The notes under the pieces were generated by a model. The model worked only from the letters and a program-made list of their open reading frames with translations, did no database searches and was not told the origin of the DNA. A stretch of DNA of 64,000 nucleotides from Bedellia somnulentella (Eukaryota; Arthropoda; Insecta; Lepidoptera; Bedelliidae). The DNA lies in NCBI GenBank assembly GCA_963576735.1, contig OY755177.1, positions 6,758,001 through 6,822,000 on the forward strand, read 5' to 3'. Of the stretch, positions 31,801 through 41,559 are shown piece by piece. Positions within the stretch are counted from its first letter, which is position 1; every line of letters starts with the position of its first letter. Made by a program: the position numbers and the translations under genes.

Positions 31801-32315
31801 TGAACAGTCTGATGTTGAGCCAGTCGTTGTCAGAAAAGGCTCAAATGCATAATGCTGTTCTGGTTCCCACGCTGATGTATGGTAGTGAATGTTGGGCATG
31901 GCAGAAGAAGCATGAAAGTAGAGTTAATGCAGTGGAAATGAGATCCCTCAGAAGTATATGTAATGTAAGGCTGTGTGATAGAGTGAGAAATACTGTGATC
32001 CGTGAACGAGTATTGAGGTGGTTTGGGCACATAGAGAGGATGGATGAAAGTAAAGTAGCGAAAGAGATATATAGAGCCAATGTGGATGGGAATGTTAGTA
32101 GAGGACGGCCTTGTAAAACGTTTCTTGACCAGATAGAAAACGTTCTTATAAAGGCGGGGGTCCGAAGTGAGAAGAATAAAAGAGCATGTATGAGAAGGAT
32201 AATGAATGTAAGGGAAGCAAGAGAGGTTTGTCAAGATCGTACTAAGTGGCGATCGATAGTCTCTGCCTACCCCAATGGGAATAATGGGCGTGAGTATAAG
32301 TAAGTAAGTAAGTAT
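28820..32315 (+). pseudogene. family 2 LINE, near full ORF2 but broken
   Basis: The endonuclease begins at about 28840 (TLNVCGVMLEKLDKV, LCVNETKCKG), is cut by TAA at 29108, and resumes (VICVYAPDMSKSL, IMLGDFNGWVG, GRDHFLVVS) to 29965. A Jockey 3' end (about 29966-30440) interrupts the linker. RT resumes at 30444 (GKAAGYDRICVKML, then a frameshift near 30990-31090, FIDLEKAYDRV, GVRQGCVASPW, LLYADDQVLL) and runs to the C-terminus (MYGSECWAW, RWFGHIERMD, GRPCKTFLDQIENV, WRSIVSAYPNGN) at 32303. The tail is (AAGT)n. Relative to the 12297-13041 copy about 20 codons are missing near 31990-32010. Inactive. Confidence 0.85.
29966..30440 (+). mobile_element. Jockey-like LINE 3' end inserted in family 2 LINE
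   Basis: The frame from 29962 reads MVRYNKLEIRRDLTLL, then FALPSSRTNLSSENAFARAL and AEFTKTSL. These are C-terminal motifs of Jockey-type ORF2, and the frame stops at 30301. An AT-rich 3' UTR ends near 30440 before the host LINE frame resumes. Target duplications were not resolved. Confidence 0.7.
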
Positions 32316-32469
32316 CTAATTTCTTTCATGAGTTTAAACTTTATTATTTTATTTTCTTTGCAAGATAAACAGACTAAGACAAACAATATAATACTAATTA
32401 AGAATACACAATGCCATTTAGAAATCTTCACCTATAGAAAAACTACATAATACCACAGATAATATAATA

Positions 32470-32690
32470 CTATACTAGATAATACTTACAGAACAAAAAG
32501 ATTAAGGTAAAAATTACGGCTTCGTTCACATCCATCAATATTTTCATACATACTCTTTTATTCGTCATACTTTGGACACTTGCCTTTTTGACCACACACT
32601 CTATTTGGGCCAAATATGTCCTCTGATGTCGTCTTCTAATAACATTACCTTCCACATTGGCTCTAGAGATTTCTTTCACCAATCAACTGT
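32470..32690 (-). mobile_element. family 2 LINE fragment
   Basis: The minus-strand translation EISRANVEGNV, RTYLAQIECVVKKASVQSM and NKRVCMKILMDVNEA matches the C-terminal region of the family 2 LINE. Both ends are truncated. Confidence 0.7.
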
Positions 32691-32751
32691 CATCCACCGT
32701 CTCTATGTGCCCAAACAATCTCAAAATTCCTTTTGTATATTTTTGCCGTGT

Positions 32752-32850
32752 AGTGCCGGCTTAGAATAACACTATCCCATTTCTACCCGTGGGTGATCGT
32801 AAGAGGCGACTAAGGGTATAGGGCCTTTTTTTATTTTGCCATCTCTTACG
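32752..32850 (+). repeat. SINE-like repeat, 5' part
   Basis: The words TGTAGTGCCGGCTTAGAATAACACTA and CGTAAGAGGCGACTAAGGG are the 5' half of the repeat seen whole at 55454-55706. From 32851 to 33672 no gene is visible, except a variant CCTTTCGGGGG-type tail near 33030. Confidence 0.6.
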
Positions 32851-33672
32851 CACTTACTTAGTATCATATACTGCCATCTCATTCTAACCGTTATCGTCAC
32901 TGAACTTTGGATGATATAATTGGTTTTACGCCATAACCTAACTGATGTTATTTCATTTGATCTTTTTCTGTAGGCGCCATTGAGTTACAAATATCTGCAC
33001 ATACTCCCCATTGCATCCCTTTCGGGGGAAATTTGTACCTCTCGCCTACACTGGTCATATTTTATATTAAAAATAGTGTCTCAACCGCATGAGTTACTTC
33101 GAGAAGTCAATATAGTATATAGTGTTATAAAGTTTTAACTTGGCCAAAATTAACACTTTATCAGGCATACTACGTTTCATCGATTTGAGTTTACGAGTGA
33201 TCATCTTTTTCTTTTTCAATTTAGGAACGTTTTTTTTTTAAAGCATCAATAAAATTATTTAATTCTTATGTATAGTTAAACACCATCACCACCACATATT
33301 TTGCAATATAAATCTGATAAATAGACTTCTTCACAAAGTCTTAGTAGTATTGTAGAAGATTTGGATATTGGATATTCATCACAGACTCCGCTAGGACTCA
33401 TCCTTTCTTAACTTAAATAAATGATTTATTTGGAAGCAATCATAATAAATATGGATAGTTAACAAATCATATAACGCTATAGAACTCCTTTACAGGCATA
33501 GGGCATAATACGACCACTTTGTTCTTGTCACATTTTTGCATTAAATTTACAAAAAAAAAAACTTCAGACATTCATTACTAGTGGTCCGCCCCGGCTTCGT
33601 ACGGATAGTGTTAAAAATATTTTTTGCTGCTCACCCCTACGATAATTTAGTGTAATGATATATATCCTCTGC

Positions 33673-33985
33673 TCACGTTATGTGATTGGTTTTTTGTGAT
33701 GGACAATTTATTTTAATTATGTGAAACTAGCGTTTGGTTTGGTCGCATAGAAAATCTTTTATAAAGTAAAAACATGTTTATAAACTGAAATTGTACAAAC
33801 CATATTTTGAATAAATGAAAAAATGTGAATGTAAAGAGTTTCTTTGTTGCTTCTTCTCTTTACGAACACCTTCCGAAGCAACAGACTAAATGACAAATTT
33901 AAAAAAAATGTTAATTGTTAAAAAATGATAGTTTTTAAATAAATTTTGAAAAATATACTTTTTGTCTTTTTATTTTGTATCCTTT
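33673..33985 (+). mobile_element. CR1-like LINE 3' UTR copy
   Basis: This segment parallels 9025-9335 (CACGTTATGTGATTGG..., GTTGCTTCTTCTCTTTACG..., terminal CTTTTTGTCTTTTTATTTTG) with a few indels. It is a 5'-truncated copy of the CR1-like LINE, containing only the 3' UTR. Confidence 0.85.
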
Positions 33986-34105
33986 GTCCTTCTCCCAGTT
34001 CTAAGCCACCTCCCTACCAATTTTCAGCCAAATCGGTTCAGCCGTTCTTGAGTTATAATTAGTGAAACTAACACGACTTTCTTTTCTATATATAGATTCC
34101 GGTAA
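33986..34105 (+). mobile_element. RTE-type LINE 3' terminus
   Basis: CCAATTTTCAGCCAAATCGG, CAGCCGTTCTTGAGTTATAA and TTTCTATATATAGATTCC form the common 3' terminal block of RTE elements. Only this end is present. Confidence 0.6.
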
Positions 34106-34770
34106 AAATATGAGCCACACCATGTATAAAAATATTTTATAATGCCTCTTCTACTGGGGCCTTGTACAGGGCTAAAGCGAGAAAGGTACATTTTGGTGTA
34201 CTTCTTTTCTAGTTTCGTATGGTTTTGTTTATGTTGTCTTAATTTTATATATTTTTATGTGTCCGCATGAGAAGGATAAAGTATATCTTTCAAATATGAC
34301 GCCATTGCTTGTTTCGATATTATTTGCAGTCCGGCGGGCTGATTATGTAGCTTTATCAGGGGGCGGGATGTTAATACTATGCAAAAGAAGTCTTTTTTAC
34401 TGTAAAAGAGTATATTTTCCGAACTTCGCAATTATCCTTGATAACCGTACATTAATCAGTTTAACAGCTAATCTTTTGTGCCGGTTCCGAATATAATCAC
34501 AATTCAAACCAATCATTGGGATCACCATAGCCGTTAAATTAATAGCAGGCCGGGCTTTCCTTTGAGCGGATTAACATAAACCTAGCAGATCAGGCCTAAT
34601 AGGCATACTCTATCGGCTAAGTAAGGCATTGATTAACATATACCAATAAGTCTACATGTTTTGTCCTATAGGGGACGAAACACTGTTGACTGTAGGTCTC
34701 TTTTGATGCATTGTGTTGAGGTTAATGCGTTATAGGTTTACAGAAGCTACATTCAATAGTCAGTCTAAGG
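34106..34770. other. intergenic, no gene recognised
   Basis: No gene recognised. A 79-codon frame at 34257-34496 has no domain or splice support. Confidence 0.4.
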
Positions 34771-34955
34771 GTGCGTTTCCACTATTGTATATAGAGATGT
34801 ATTCTGCAGCTATGCTATGGATGCGTATGATATCCACCAATCAAATTCCTTGCTATATATATGCTACGTGCACCAAGGAATATGATTGGTGTATATCAAA
34901 CGCATCCTTAGTATAGCTGGCTGCATAGTACATCTCTGGTGGAAAGCGAAATTGT
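34771..34955. mobile_element. foldback MITE
   Basis: GTGCGTTTCCAC...AGAGATGTATTCTGCAG...GGATGCGTATGATATCCACC is followed by its imperfect inverse down to GGTGGAAAGCGAAATTGTG, so nearly the whole 185 bp folds into one hairpin. There is no coding capacity. Confidence 0.75.
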
Positions 34956-35039
34956 GGAATGTATTTATTCCATCTCAAGCTAATAAAGTCCAACCTGGAA
35001 TCTAATCTGAACTAATCTGAATGCACTAAAATAAAAGCT

Positions 35040-35294
35040 TTTCTTTGAATAAGTATTTACTTTTGTATTCATCGAAAGATTTTCACTTATTTAGGTTTGT
35101 TTTCTTATTTGACATAAATTTATTGTGATTTTTTAACTTCTATATGTAGTTTGTATTCAGTTTAAATTGTTATCTTATTGTAATTTATCCGTGACGACAC
35201 TTAGATGATGTATGTTTATTTTAGTTTTAAATAATGTATTAATGTTCCTTGTTATAGTGTATAAATGTTGTTTGTCCTAAATAAATAAATAAAA
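35040..35294 (+). mobile_element. probable LINE 3' UTR with (AAATA)n tail
   Basis: This is an AT-rich block ending in CCTAAATAAATAAATAAAAT, in the style of Jockey/CR1 3' UTRs elsewhere in the window. There is no ORF part, so the assignment is tentative. Confidence 0.4.
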
Positions 35295-36595
35295 TCCACG
35301 ATATAACCCAGGTGGTTCTGCTTATAATAGTAGCTCATTTTTGTTTGCTGTGTAGTGTCTGGTTAGATAGGAAAAAAAGAGGTTTCTAGAGCTACCTTCT
35401 TTGTTTTTTTAATTGGCAGGTGAGTAAGTTACAAAATCGTATAACTTTGCACTCATAGACTTTTCACTGCAATTGTATGGAATTAAAAAAAATATAGCAC
35501 AAAAACAGTTACATGCAATGTAATTCAAGCTTTCAGCTTTACTTCACTGAGCTTGAATTTACACTTAATCGAAAAATGCTGTGCATTGGCTCAGCAAAAT
35601 TATGGTTCTGTCGTGCTGGGGTGCGACTTGGCGAGCCCTCAGGTTGTTTTAAAATAATTATAGAGTGGAAACGGTTGTTGCTGGTAAATTCAACTAACGA
35701 ATAGGTGTTTTAAAATAATATCTGTTTTCAATTAAATAACTCACTCAAAAACAGTTCTAAAAATAAAACAGTTTATCTAACCTGTTTTTTTTGTTAAAAG
35801 CCATTCTCTGATAAATTTTATAATGATTTCTAACCTATGACAAAAGTAATGCTGACTACAAAACCATATTATAGAACTTTTTTTCGATGTCCTTAAAAAA
35901 TAAATTCGGGATAGTAGGTAAGATATGTTTGACCTCTAAGCTTTTTCAAATGCACACTTTTTCGAAGTTGAAGATAAAATAACGAGAATCATGGCTTTAT
36001 TTAATTTAATATTGTCATAATATAATTTGCGATTATGAATTCTGGAAATGGTTTGCAATTAGCAACATTTTTAATCAAATAATCCGTTTCAATCATTACT
36101 CGACAACTAGTTGTTTATAATTAAATAAAATCAAATTAGTTTTTTTTAATTATAATTAACTTAGTAACCATACATGGTGTATACCCTGAATTGGTCCAAT
36201 TTGTAGTATTTGAGTACAGTTGTGTACAACTACAACACACAGCAGTGTACAATTGAGTGTAACGTGATATTGAAAAGCATAAGGGAAGATCTATCTGAAC
36301 CCCTGAAGCTATAGTTTGATGTAACTGTGTTTCTGCCCCTGGGCCGTTATACCGGGTACTGCGGTTTCGGTGGTACTGTTTTAAGTTGGTACTTATGTTT
36401 CTAAGTATGCTATCAATCGTATCAACTTCGATACCGCGATGTAGCGATTGTATGGCGAGTCTTATCACGAGTGTGACGTTAATATTGACGTGTTACGGGA
36501 ATGGGGAAAAATGGTATGTCTTGCTGTGTCAACTTTATGGACTTCTCATTTAGGTGGAGCAGACAACTTGTTGAATTTTTACTCATACAAAACCC
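35295..36595. other. pre-insertion flank, no gene recognised
   Basis: No gene recognised. Short open frames occur but without domains. This is the left flank of the Polinton; the target sequence ATTACT occupies 36596-36601. Confidence 0.4.
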
Positions 36596-36601
36596 ATTAC
36601 T

Positions 36602-36713
36602 AGAAGTGATTTATTGGGAAGTCTATCCCACTCTGCGTTCGCTCCGCCACCGCGCGCTTTCGCGCGGCGTCGTCGCTCACTCGAGTGTGATAGCCTTCCC
36701 AATAAATCGTTGT
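36602..36713. repeat. Polinton left TIR (112 bp) with ATTACT duplication
   Basis: It begins AGAAGTGATTTATTGGGAAG. It matches the inverse of 53360-53471 along its whole length, with one visible difference at the third base. Inside, a 26-bp arm near each end (GATTTATTGGGAAG..) is itself inverted, and the centre holds CGCGCGCTTTCGCGCG, so each TIR can fold into a long hairpin. Direct 6-bp duplication: 36596-36601. Confidence 0.95.
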
Positions 36714-36944
36714 TACACGACGACATGGTGCAAATGTGGAATGGGACAGACTTCCCAATGCGTTTTTGATTTAAAGAGCATGGCGCGGCTTTGGTCTTAT
36801 TATATACTGCATACACTTCCAAACGATTATGAGGTTTAGTTTTTTAGATACCTGCATTACATGCACACTACATTTAGTACACAATCGCTATGGAATTTCA
36901 GTAGGTGAACAACACACACACACACAGTCTATTACAAACACGAC

Positions 36945-37335
36945 TCTAGTTGGTCAAGGTGTTGGCTGTGATGTTAAGGATTCCAGGTTGGAATCCCAGC
37001 CGGGGTAGATATTTGTTTATAACCAATAAGTGATTGATTTCGGTGTTGGATGTTAAGAGTGAATTAAGTATGTTGTTTGTGATATATGCCTATAAATAAG
37101 AATTCTTGACGACCCTACATTTAAAAAAAAAAAATACAACGTCTTAAGAATACAAATAATTAAATTGAGTTGGGTGGCACAGTGATTAGTAACTCTGTCT
37201 TTTGTGTCGAAGGTCCTGGGTTCGGTCTCCGACCGGGGTAGATATTTGTTTAATCATAGATAAGTAGTTGTTCTCAGGTTTTTGATGTGCTGAAATTGGC
37301 AATAGGCTCACCCGCTATTACATTAGGTTTCTAAA
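36945..37335 (+). mobile_element. two tRNA-headed SINE copies in the Polinton left arm
   Basis: Copies start near 36945 (TTGGTCAAGGTGTTGGCTG..GGTTGGAATCCCAGCC) and 37168 (TGGGTGGCACAGTGATTAG..GGTTCGGTCTCCGACC). Both share GGGGTAGATATTTGTTTA after the B box, so they belong to one SINE family. The first ends in an A-run near 37130. Another CCTACTCATAAGGGGTA tail follows at 37340. Confidence 0.65.
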
Positions 37336-37375
37336 CATCTCTGCCTACTCATAAGGGGTACAGTAGTGGAAGGCG

Positions 37376-37414
37376 TGTGTGCGCGCGCGTGTATGTGTGT
37401 GTGTGTGTGTGTGT
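37376..37414. repeat. GT/GC microsatellite
   Basis: A run of alternating GTGTGTGCGCGCGCGTGTATGTGTGTG-type sequence, about 39 bp. Confidence 0.9.
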
Positions 37415-37837
37415 GACTATGTGCATGTATATGTGTAAATGGGTACTCAAGAAATCTTGAATGCGTTAAACACAAAGAGTATAAATCTACTCAGAGCAGA
37501 GATTACAATCTTATGATTAAGAAAAGATGACTGATAAATCTTATAAGTACATCACCTTCACAGTTAAAAACCATTTAGGCTATATACCTACATAATAATA
37601 CTCAAAAACATGACCCTCCTTCTGACACAGAAATACACAGTCAGGAATACACAGACTAGACTCATTAGCATAAAATATTTTTCCTTTTTATTAAATCTGG
37701 AAAGTAGTGGGGAACCCGAGACATCTATTTTGCTAGTCTACCACCGTAACCACTAGACCAACGAAGCATTCAATATTATAATTAAATTCACATCAACACA
37801 CAATTATCGTCAGCAGTTTTAATGTGAATTGTGAATA

Positions 37838-38178
37838 GGGTTGCCACCTTTTTTTAAGAAATATTTTAAAGTGTATAGTATTTTTTCAGAACCATGCCAA
37901 AATATAATACTTTCGGGAAATTTTGGGAGAAGAATAGTATTAATACACATCCATTCATTTATCAAGTTTAATCATCATTTACAAATTACAATCCTATAAT
38001 ATCACTTTATTGCACACGGTTACGTTAAAATTTAGCTGATGTTGATACAAAAAGTACATCAGTGGAATTAACAATGAAAACATAGTATTTTTTCGTATTT
38101 CATTATATTTCTATAATATATTGTATAATTGACCGCAATAAAGTACGATACTATATAATCTAGTACAGGTGGCAACCC
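37838..38178. mobile_element. MITE with GGGTTGCCACC termini
   Basis: The ends GGGTTGCCACC and GGTGGCAACCC are exact inverses flanked by TA (37836-37837 and 38179-38180), typical of mariner-mobilised MITEs. The interior (341 bp) is non-coding. A SINE A-box fragment (GCCGTGGTGGCGCAGCGGC) follows at about 38190. Confidence 0.75.
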
Positions 38179-38529
38179 TAATTGTAAAGCCGTGGTGGCG
38201 CAGCGGCATAAACTCTTGTTACAAAAGTATGATATTTCACGGCGACGGCGCCGACAACGCGACGACATTGATATCAACTTTACCCGTGTGACCCAAAAAT
38301 CGTGAACGTAAGGTATTTTATTATGACTAGCTGTTGCCCGCGTCTTTTAAAGTATGGAACTAAAAATAAATAAAATTAAAACAATTTTAATTTCATTGAG
38401 TTATTACTAAAATGTGTACTAACATTATAGTATATTTTAATGTTAGTACTTATAGTGTAGTCTAATGAATTAAATACTTATAAAAATATTTAAATGCATA
38501 GTTACATGTAAAACGCTTGTTTCCTTATT

Positions 38530-38732
38530 AAATAAATAAATACATACGGACATATTATACACAGATCAAGTTAGTCCCAAACTAAGTAAGACTTGTATTA
38601 TGGGATACTAACTCAACGATATATTTAATATTATACAATACACATATAAATAACACCCAAGACTAAGAAACATCATTTACACTCGTCACATAAATGATGC
38701 TCTCAGCGGGGATCGAACCCGCAACCTCCTAA
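38530..38732 (-). mobile_element. tRNA-headed SINE, inverted copy
   Basis: This is the reverse complement of the family at 13338-13603. The B box (GGGGATCGAACCCGC in plus orientation), body and AATAAATAAA tail are present; the head is truncated. Confidence 0.8.
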
Positions 38733-38829
38733 TAATCTATATATTTAATCAGCCAAAAATTAAATATTTCGTTAGTAAAAATCTGCAACCATTTAATTTT
38801 TCAAAAGTAATGTAGTAGTGGTGAATAGG

Positions 38830-38988
38830 GGCTCACAGGTACGCCTACATTGGGTTCACGTGGAGAGCAAAACGTTGGTACTCTGAACACCAGGTGACAA
38901 AGTCACGTGATGTTCAGAAGTATTAGTACCTCTGCCAACCCCTTCGGGGATTTTCGGCGTGAACGTTTATGTTATGTTATGTTATGTG
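38830..38988 (+). mobile_element. SINE 3' part with (TTATG)n tail
   Basis: It matches the 3' half of the SINE at 59294-59662 (ACCAGGTGACAAAGTCACGTG, CCTCTGCCAACCCCTTCGGGG, GGCGTGAACG, then TTATG repeats). It is 5'-truncated. The stretch 38990-39400 has no recognised feature. Confidence 0.75.
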
Positions 38989-39399
38989 TCTATTAAATAT
39001 ATTTGTCATAACTATACAGCAATGTAACCACATAGGTAATTACATAAGCTCACGCGTTTCATTACTCTAGAGGGGTAGACAAATAAGAAGATTTAATCAT
39101 CTTTTATAGTTATTTTAAAGGTGGTTAGGACCAGCGGGTTTCTTTTTTACTTTCTACGTGCTTAAAATTTAGATGTGAATGAATGATACCTACAGCAGCC
39201 ATGGGTGATCCATTAAGCATTCTAAAAAGAGTAAATTCTATACTGGTTTGACTAAATTACCAAATTATAAACTGAGGTGACACGTATATAATTTTATTGT
39301 TCCCCACCACTAGGTAAGAATAAACGCTAGCAGAAACTAAAGCAATAAAGTTCAATATAGTGTGATTTTCTTTTTTGCACACGCATCAGTTTGCATTGT

Positions 39400-39620
39400 T
39401 ATATAAAACAGTAATTTACGGAATCGTAACATCCATTTCTGCCTGCGCGCTTCAATCAAGCAACCATCCTGTTGAACCGTGTGTCGCTACCATACCCCTC
39501 CCCGCACCACGCCGCGCCCCGCAGACACGCGTGCCTTGCCACTGCCGCCACCGCCGCCGCCCACCGCCAGCCTAGTGCCGCCTGCCTTAACTCACTCAGC
39601 CGAAGCTCTATCTTTGTAAA
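39400..39620 (+). promoter_or_regulatory. putative promoter and GC-rich leader of first spliced gene
   Basis: TATATAAAA at about 39401-39409 is a good TATA box. It is followed by a strikingly GC-rich leader (39470-39590, with repeats of CCGCC) in otherwise AT-rich DNA, and then the ATG at 39621. Confidence 0.4.
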
Positions 39621-40831
39621 ATGTTAGTAAGTATTTTTTGGTTAGTTTTTATTTTGTAATTTAATGTCCTGTCATAAATTTAATTACTTCATCATCAAGT
39701 CGTGGGAACCTACTTCAATACTTGTATTATTCACTTTTCAGGTCTGATTCTGAGTGCGAATCATTTGTTGTCGCGCAAGACGTCGCCGCCGCCGCAGCGA
39801 AGAAGAAGCCAGCAGCGGCAAAGAGGAAGTCGAGCTCAAAAGCAGAAAGTACCTCAAGCAGTAGCGTCAAGTAAGATCACTACATTATCATTTATTTACT
39901 AGAGTAGGTTATTAAAATTTTAATGAGAAATAAGTATGTCAACATGCAAATTTTACCTCAATCAGTAACATAGATATTTGAATTGATTCTTAAGTTTAGC
40001 TAATTTCAAACAGTTATGTTTGGCTATGTAGTGTCGGCATAGAATAACACTACCCCATTTCTTCTTGGAATTGGGACGTTTAAGGGATTTTTGGGCGATG
40101 TGGTTAGAGACCCATCACCAAAAACCTTTATTTTATCATCTTTTCCCAACTGAAAATTCAAACGTGGTTGAGGAATTTCTAATTCCTTAGCTCTGGCTAC
40201 CCCTTCTATGGATTTATAGCCGTGAGCATATGTATGTATGTGTGCATGTTATGTTTTAAATAAATATTTGTAATGTATGGTATTGATATCTCCAACCAGC
40301 CTGCTAGGTGTGTTACATTTTTACTTATATTCTGTTTACATAAGTAAGTCATCATAAAATTTTAATTAACTAACAATCAAAAATGACTGTGATGTTTAAT
40401 GTGTGTATTAAGCGAGCAGAGTAAATATATAATTATATTATTATTATTTTTTCAGGTCCCAGAAAAAAAACAAAACTGTGGATGTGTTCGGACTCTGCAA
40501 CGAAAACGAATACAACGATCGTGTGTTGCAGTCGAAGACTCTACCATCATTTGTCGTGAATCGTGTGGCCAACGGTAACCAGCGACGGGTCGTCAGCACA
40601 TCCGGCGAATTCTATGTGGAGCTGAAGGTTTATGAACGCCACGACGCTGAGGACGCTCCCAAGGACACCCGCTGGACAAAGGCTTTGCTCCGACTAAACT
40701 GTTACCTTGAAGAGGGCTCACCGCAGTGGAAGCTGTTGCATCGCTTCGTGAAAGAGACCGGCACACTCTTCGAGGACTGTGTACCATCATTTTATAACCC
40801 CGACTTAATTAAAATTAAACAGGCTGACTGA
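39621..40831 (+). CDS. Polinton spliced gene of unknown function (three exons)
   Basis: Exon 1 is a micro-exon (ATGTTA, 39621-39626, GTAAGT donor). Exon 2 ends at 39870 (GTAAG donor), with its start at 39755, or at 39742 after the stronger TTTTCAG. Exon 3 is 40456-40831 after TTTTTTCAG. Exons 2 and 3 join in phase. Only the weaker acceptor at 39755 keeps the exon 1 ATG in frame; the 39742 acceptor meets a stop, so the start is doubtful or damaged. The protein (about 165 aa) has an Ala/Lys/Ser-rich basic stretch (AAAKKKPAAAKRKSSSK), likely a nuclear or DNA-binding tail, then a folded region with FYVELKVYER and LLHRFVKETGTLFEDCVPSF. No known family is recognised. It lies upstream of polB; a SINE-like repeat sits in its second intron. 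Confidence 0.6.
40030..40235 (+). repeat. SINE-like repeat inside an intron of the first spliced gene
   Basis: TGTAGTGTCGGCATAGAATAACACTA..GCGATGTGGTTAGAGACCCATCACC..GGCTACCCCTTCTATGG..GCCGTGAGCATATGTATG is a whole copy of the repeat at 55454-55706. A second tail (TCTGGCTACTCCCTCTTGGG) lies at 40985-41035. From 41036 to 41559 no gene or repeat is recognised; this is the region upstream of polB. Confidence 0.75.
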
Positions 40832-41559
40832 GGCAATTTTACTATACATTGTTTGTATTTTTTCCTATTGGGTACTTATATGTGGTATTAAATATTATTT
40901 TGGTATTGGTATAATTACAGGTAAACGTGGTATTAGGTATTAATTTTGGTATTGGTATAGGTATATTATATCTAATTCCTTAGCTCTGGCTACTCCCTCT
41001 TGGGATTTATAGCCGTGAGTATATGTTATGTTATGTATAGGCATAGGTATAGGTAAATACAGCTACAGCCAATTTTTATTAGTCTGTGTATTTTATTGGT
41101 AAATTCTGAGTTAGTTACTAGGTAGTTAATATTTTTTATCACTCATTCTATCCCTAAGCTTTGAAGTATTCTCTAGTCTATAGTATTCCACTGCTGGAAG
41201 TAGGACTTTCCGTATCCCATCTATTACTATACACTTTTTACAAGTAGTCATCTCACCTAGCCTGAGAGCGTCCTTCACTACGTTAGTCTAGTCGCGCTCT
41301 GACACGTTTACCCTATCAGATAGCGGATCTTAGACAGCTTTTTAAATTATATTATTTTATTAACATATTTTTAGACAAATATTTAGCGTAGGGAGACCTG
41401 TGTGCATAATTAGATACCTCAAGACCACTTTTAATCCAACTCGGTGAGAGAAGGCTTTTGTTGTGCAGTGGCTTGTAGGTTTATAGTACCTATTAATTGT
41501 AAAAATATACACCCATATAAGTACCCAAATTTCTAGTTAGGTAATCAACAGATCGCAAA

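Noticed and set aside
36501..36839. 112-codon open frame across the Polinton left TIR
   Set aside because: It runs through the inverted repeat and its GC-rich core; the inverse copy gives no equivalent gene, so it is a by-product of the repeat.
38938..38988. Satellite or telomere-like repeat (TTATG)n
   Set aside because: It is the short tail of a SINE, seen again at 59645-59662.
39375..39575. 66-codon open frame in the GC-rich leader
   Set aside because: It is low-complexity Pro/Arg sequence dictated by CCGCC repeats and lies in the probable 5' UTR.
40478..40831. GTG-initiated single-exon reading of the first spliced gene
   Set aside because: The frame continues upstream in phase through a good acceptor into another exon, and no ATG exists here; the spliced model fits better.
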